Below are positions 6,030 to 6,937 of a DNA stretch of 6,937 nucleotides, piece by piece. This DNA comes from Acidobacteriota bacterium (GTDB taxonomy: Bacteria; Acidobacteriota; Blastocatellia; Pyrinomonadales; Pyrinomonadaceae). Each line of letters starts with the position of its first letter. Within the stretch, counting starts at the first letter, position 1. The notes beneath the pieces are model-generated. The model saw nothing but the letters and a program-made list of their open reading frames with translations, had not been told where the DNA came from and did not search any database. The translations under genes and the position numbers were made by a program. Location of the stretch: positions 1 through 6,937 of the forward strand of contig JAOTWT010000156.1 in assembly GCA_029862725.1 (NCBI GenBank), written 5' to 3'.

Positions 6030-6937
6030 ATGAAGAGCAAGAACCTGAAGGCTTTGAAATTTTTTGCAGTGACCGCCGCATTTGCGGTTGGCATGTTCGC
6101 CATACTAAACAACCTTCAATCGCATGGTACTGTCTCAGCCAATGCGAGTGGACCACCACCATCCCATACCGCCGCACCGGGAGAACAGTTTTGCGTTGCT
6201 TGCCATATCGGCGGGGAACTTAAGGAATCGAAACAGTCTGTCGGCGGAAACGGTATTACGATATCCGGCGTGCCGGCAGAATATGCTTTAGGTGCCTCAT
6301 ACGTAGTTTCGGTGACGATCCAAGACAATATCAATCCGACGATGTTCGGTTTTCAACTTACTGCAATCGATTCGACTGGGTCAACCCCGGGCATCTTTGC
6401 CCTTACACATCTGCCCGGTCAGATGCAGATCCTAAACGGCCTTCCCCCGCTACAGGCTCGTACATATGTGGAACATACTGCTGCTGGCACAGTTCCGGTC
6501 GTGAACGGAAGCAAGACATGGCAGTTTACTTGGACTGCACCGACGGTGAATGTCGGCCCAATCACCCTTTATGCGGCCGGCAACGCCGCCAATCAAAACG
6601 GAATAGAAACAGGCGACAATATTCATCTTACAAATTTCACAACACAACCCGAGCAAACTCAGGCAGATCCGGCCCGATTCGACTTCGACGGCGACGCGAA
6701 GACCGACATATCGATCTTCCGTCCGGCACCCGGCGAGTGGTGGTATCTGAGGTCTTCGGACGGCGGCAACGCAGCCTTCCAGTTCGGCGCCTCGACCGAC
6801 ACGATCGTCCCTGCGGACTATACCGGCGATGGCAAGACCGACATCGGCTTCTTCCGTCCGTCTTCGGGTGAGTGGTTTATCCTGCGCAGTGAGGATTCAT
6901 CGTTTTACAGCTTCCCGTTCGGGGGCTCGGGCGACAT
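6030..6937 (+). CDS. Exported choice-of-anchor V type protein with CxxCH motif and FG-GAP repeats, 5' part only
   Basis: The frame is open to the right edge, so only the first 302 residues are visible. Residues 1-37 are a signal peptide (MKSKNLKALK, then FFAVTAAFAVGMFAIL; cleavage likely near VSA or ANA). Residues about 40-200 fit the choice-of-anchor V / reeler-like pattern: SGPPPSHTAAPGEQFCVACHIGG, then a beta-sandwich with FGFQLTAIDS, TYVEHTAAG, WQFTWTAP and LYAAGNAANQNGIETGD. The haem-type motif CVACH is at 55-59; in this family such a motif is usual near the mature N-terminus, but whether haem is attached here is unknown. After a Gln/Thr-rich linker, FG-GAP calcium-loop repeats begin at residue 217 (base 6678), near-identical to those of the first gene in the window. 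It lies 52 bases after the cytochrome gene, and probably shares its operon. Base composition shifts from moderate to clearly GC-rich at the linker. Confidence 0.88.
   Translation, partial: MKSKNLKALKFFAVTAAFAVGMFAILNNLQSHGTVSANASGPPPSHTAAPGEQFCVACHIGGELKESKQSVGGNGITISGVPAEYALGASYVVSVTIQDNINPTMFGFQLTAIDSTGSTPGIFALTHLPGQMQILNGLPPLQARTYVEHTAAGTVPVVNGSKTWQFTWTAPTVNVGPITLYAAGNAANQNGIETGDNIHLTNFTTQPEQTQADPARFDFDGDAKTDISIFRPAPGEWWYLRSSDGGNAAFQFGASTDTIVPADYTGDGKTDIGFFRPSSGEWFILRSEDSSFYSFPFGGSGD
6677..6937 (+). repeat. Copy 2 of the shared FG-GAP cassette
   Basis: It aligns gap-free with 446-706 in the same orientation and coding frame. It contains the first unit (DFDGDAKTD...) and nearly all of the second. 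The last 54 bases before the window edge are identical between copies, so the match probably continues beyond the edge. The host protein upstream of 6677 has no similarity to the propeller in front of copy 1. Confidence 0.93.

Noticed and set aside
6518..6871. + strand ORF of 117 residues
   Set aside because: An out-of-frame shadow of the choice-of-anchor V / FG-GAP gene, Arg-rich because of shifted Gly/Asp codons.

Overview
The window looks like chromosomal DNA from a Gram-negative bacterium with a large exported proteome. The best guess is Acidobacteriota, class Blastocatellia (Pyrinomonadaceae-like). That guess rests on C-terminal FG-GAP/VCBS-type repeats on otherwise unrelated exported proteins, a DUF5777-like outer-membrane barrel, a choice-of-anchor V type domain, and repeat-rich intergenic DNA. 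It is inferred from protein flavour only; no rRNA or other marker gene is present. All real genes are on the + strand.

Layout. (1) 1-1268: the 3' end of a large exported protein, with the end of a BNR/sortilin-like beta-propeller followed by six FG-GAP-like calcium-loop repeats. (2) 1269-1743: a repeat-dense intergenic region. It holds five tandem heptamers, a rho-independent terminator partly made from them, five copies of a 36-bp hairpin-bearing tandem repeat, and an inverted copy that closes the array. (3) 1744-3888: a full-length polyphosphate kinase (ppk1) with all key catalytic residues. (4) 3889-4305: a gene-free stretch with an operator-like palindrome and a 5'-UTR-type hairpin. (5) 4306-6937: a probable three-gene operon. 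It encodes a DUF5777-like outer-membrane beta-barrel protein, a small basic exported mono-haem cytochrome c, and a secreted protein with a CxxCH-containing choice-of-anchor V domain joined to FG-GAP repeats; the last gene runs off the window.

How the parts relate. Ppk1 is cytoplasmic or inner-membrane-associated phosphate and energy storage and has no obvious functional link to its neighbours. The three-gene cluster looks like an envelope redox or surface module: barrel in the outer membrane, cytochrome in the periplasm, and a haem-motif surface protein. The first and last genes carry the same FG-GAP cassette. Over 261 aligned bases I count 20 mismatches, 16 of them synonymous, so the cassette appears to be a reused, interchangeable C-terminal module. 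The strongest candidates for something under-described are the 36-bp hairpin array and this cassette sharing. I see no defence system, CRISPR array, transposase or phage gene.
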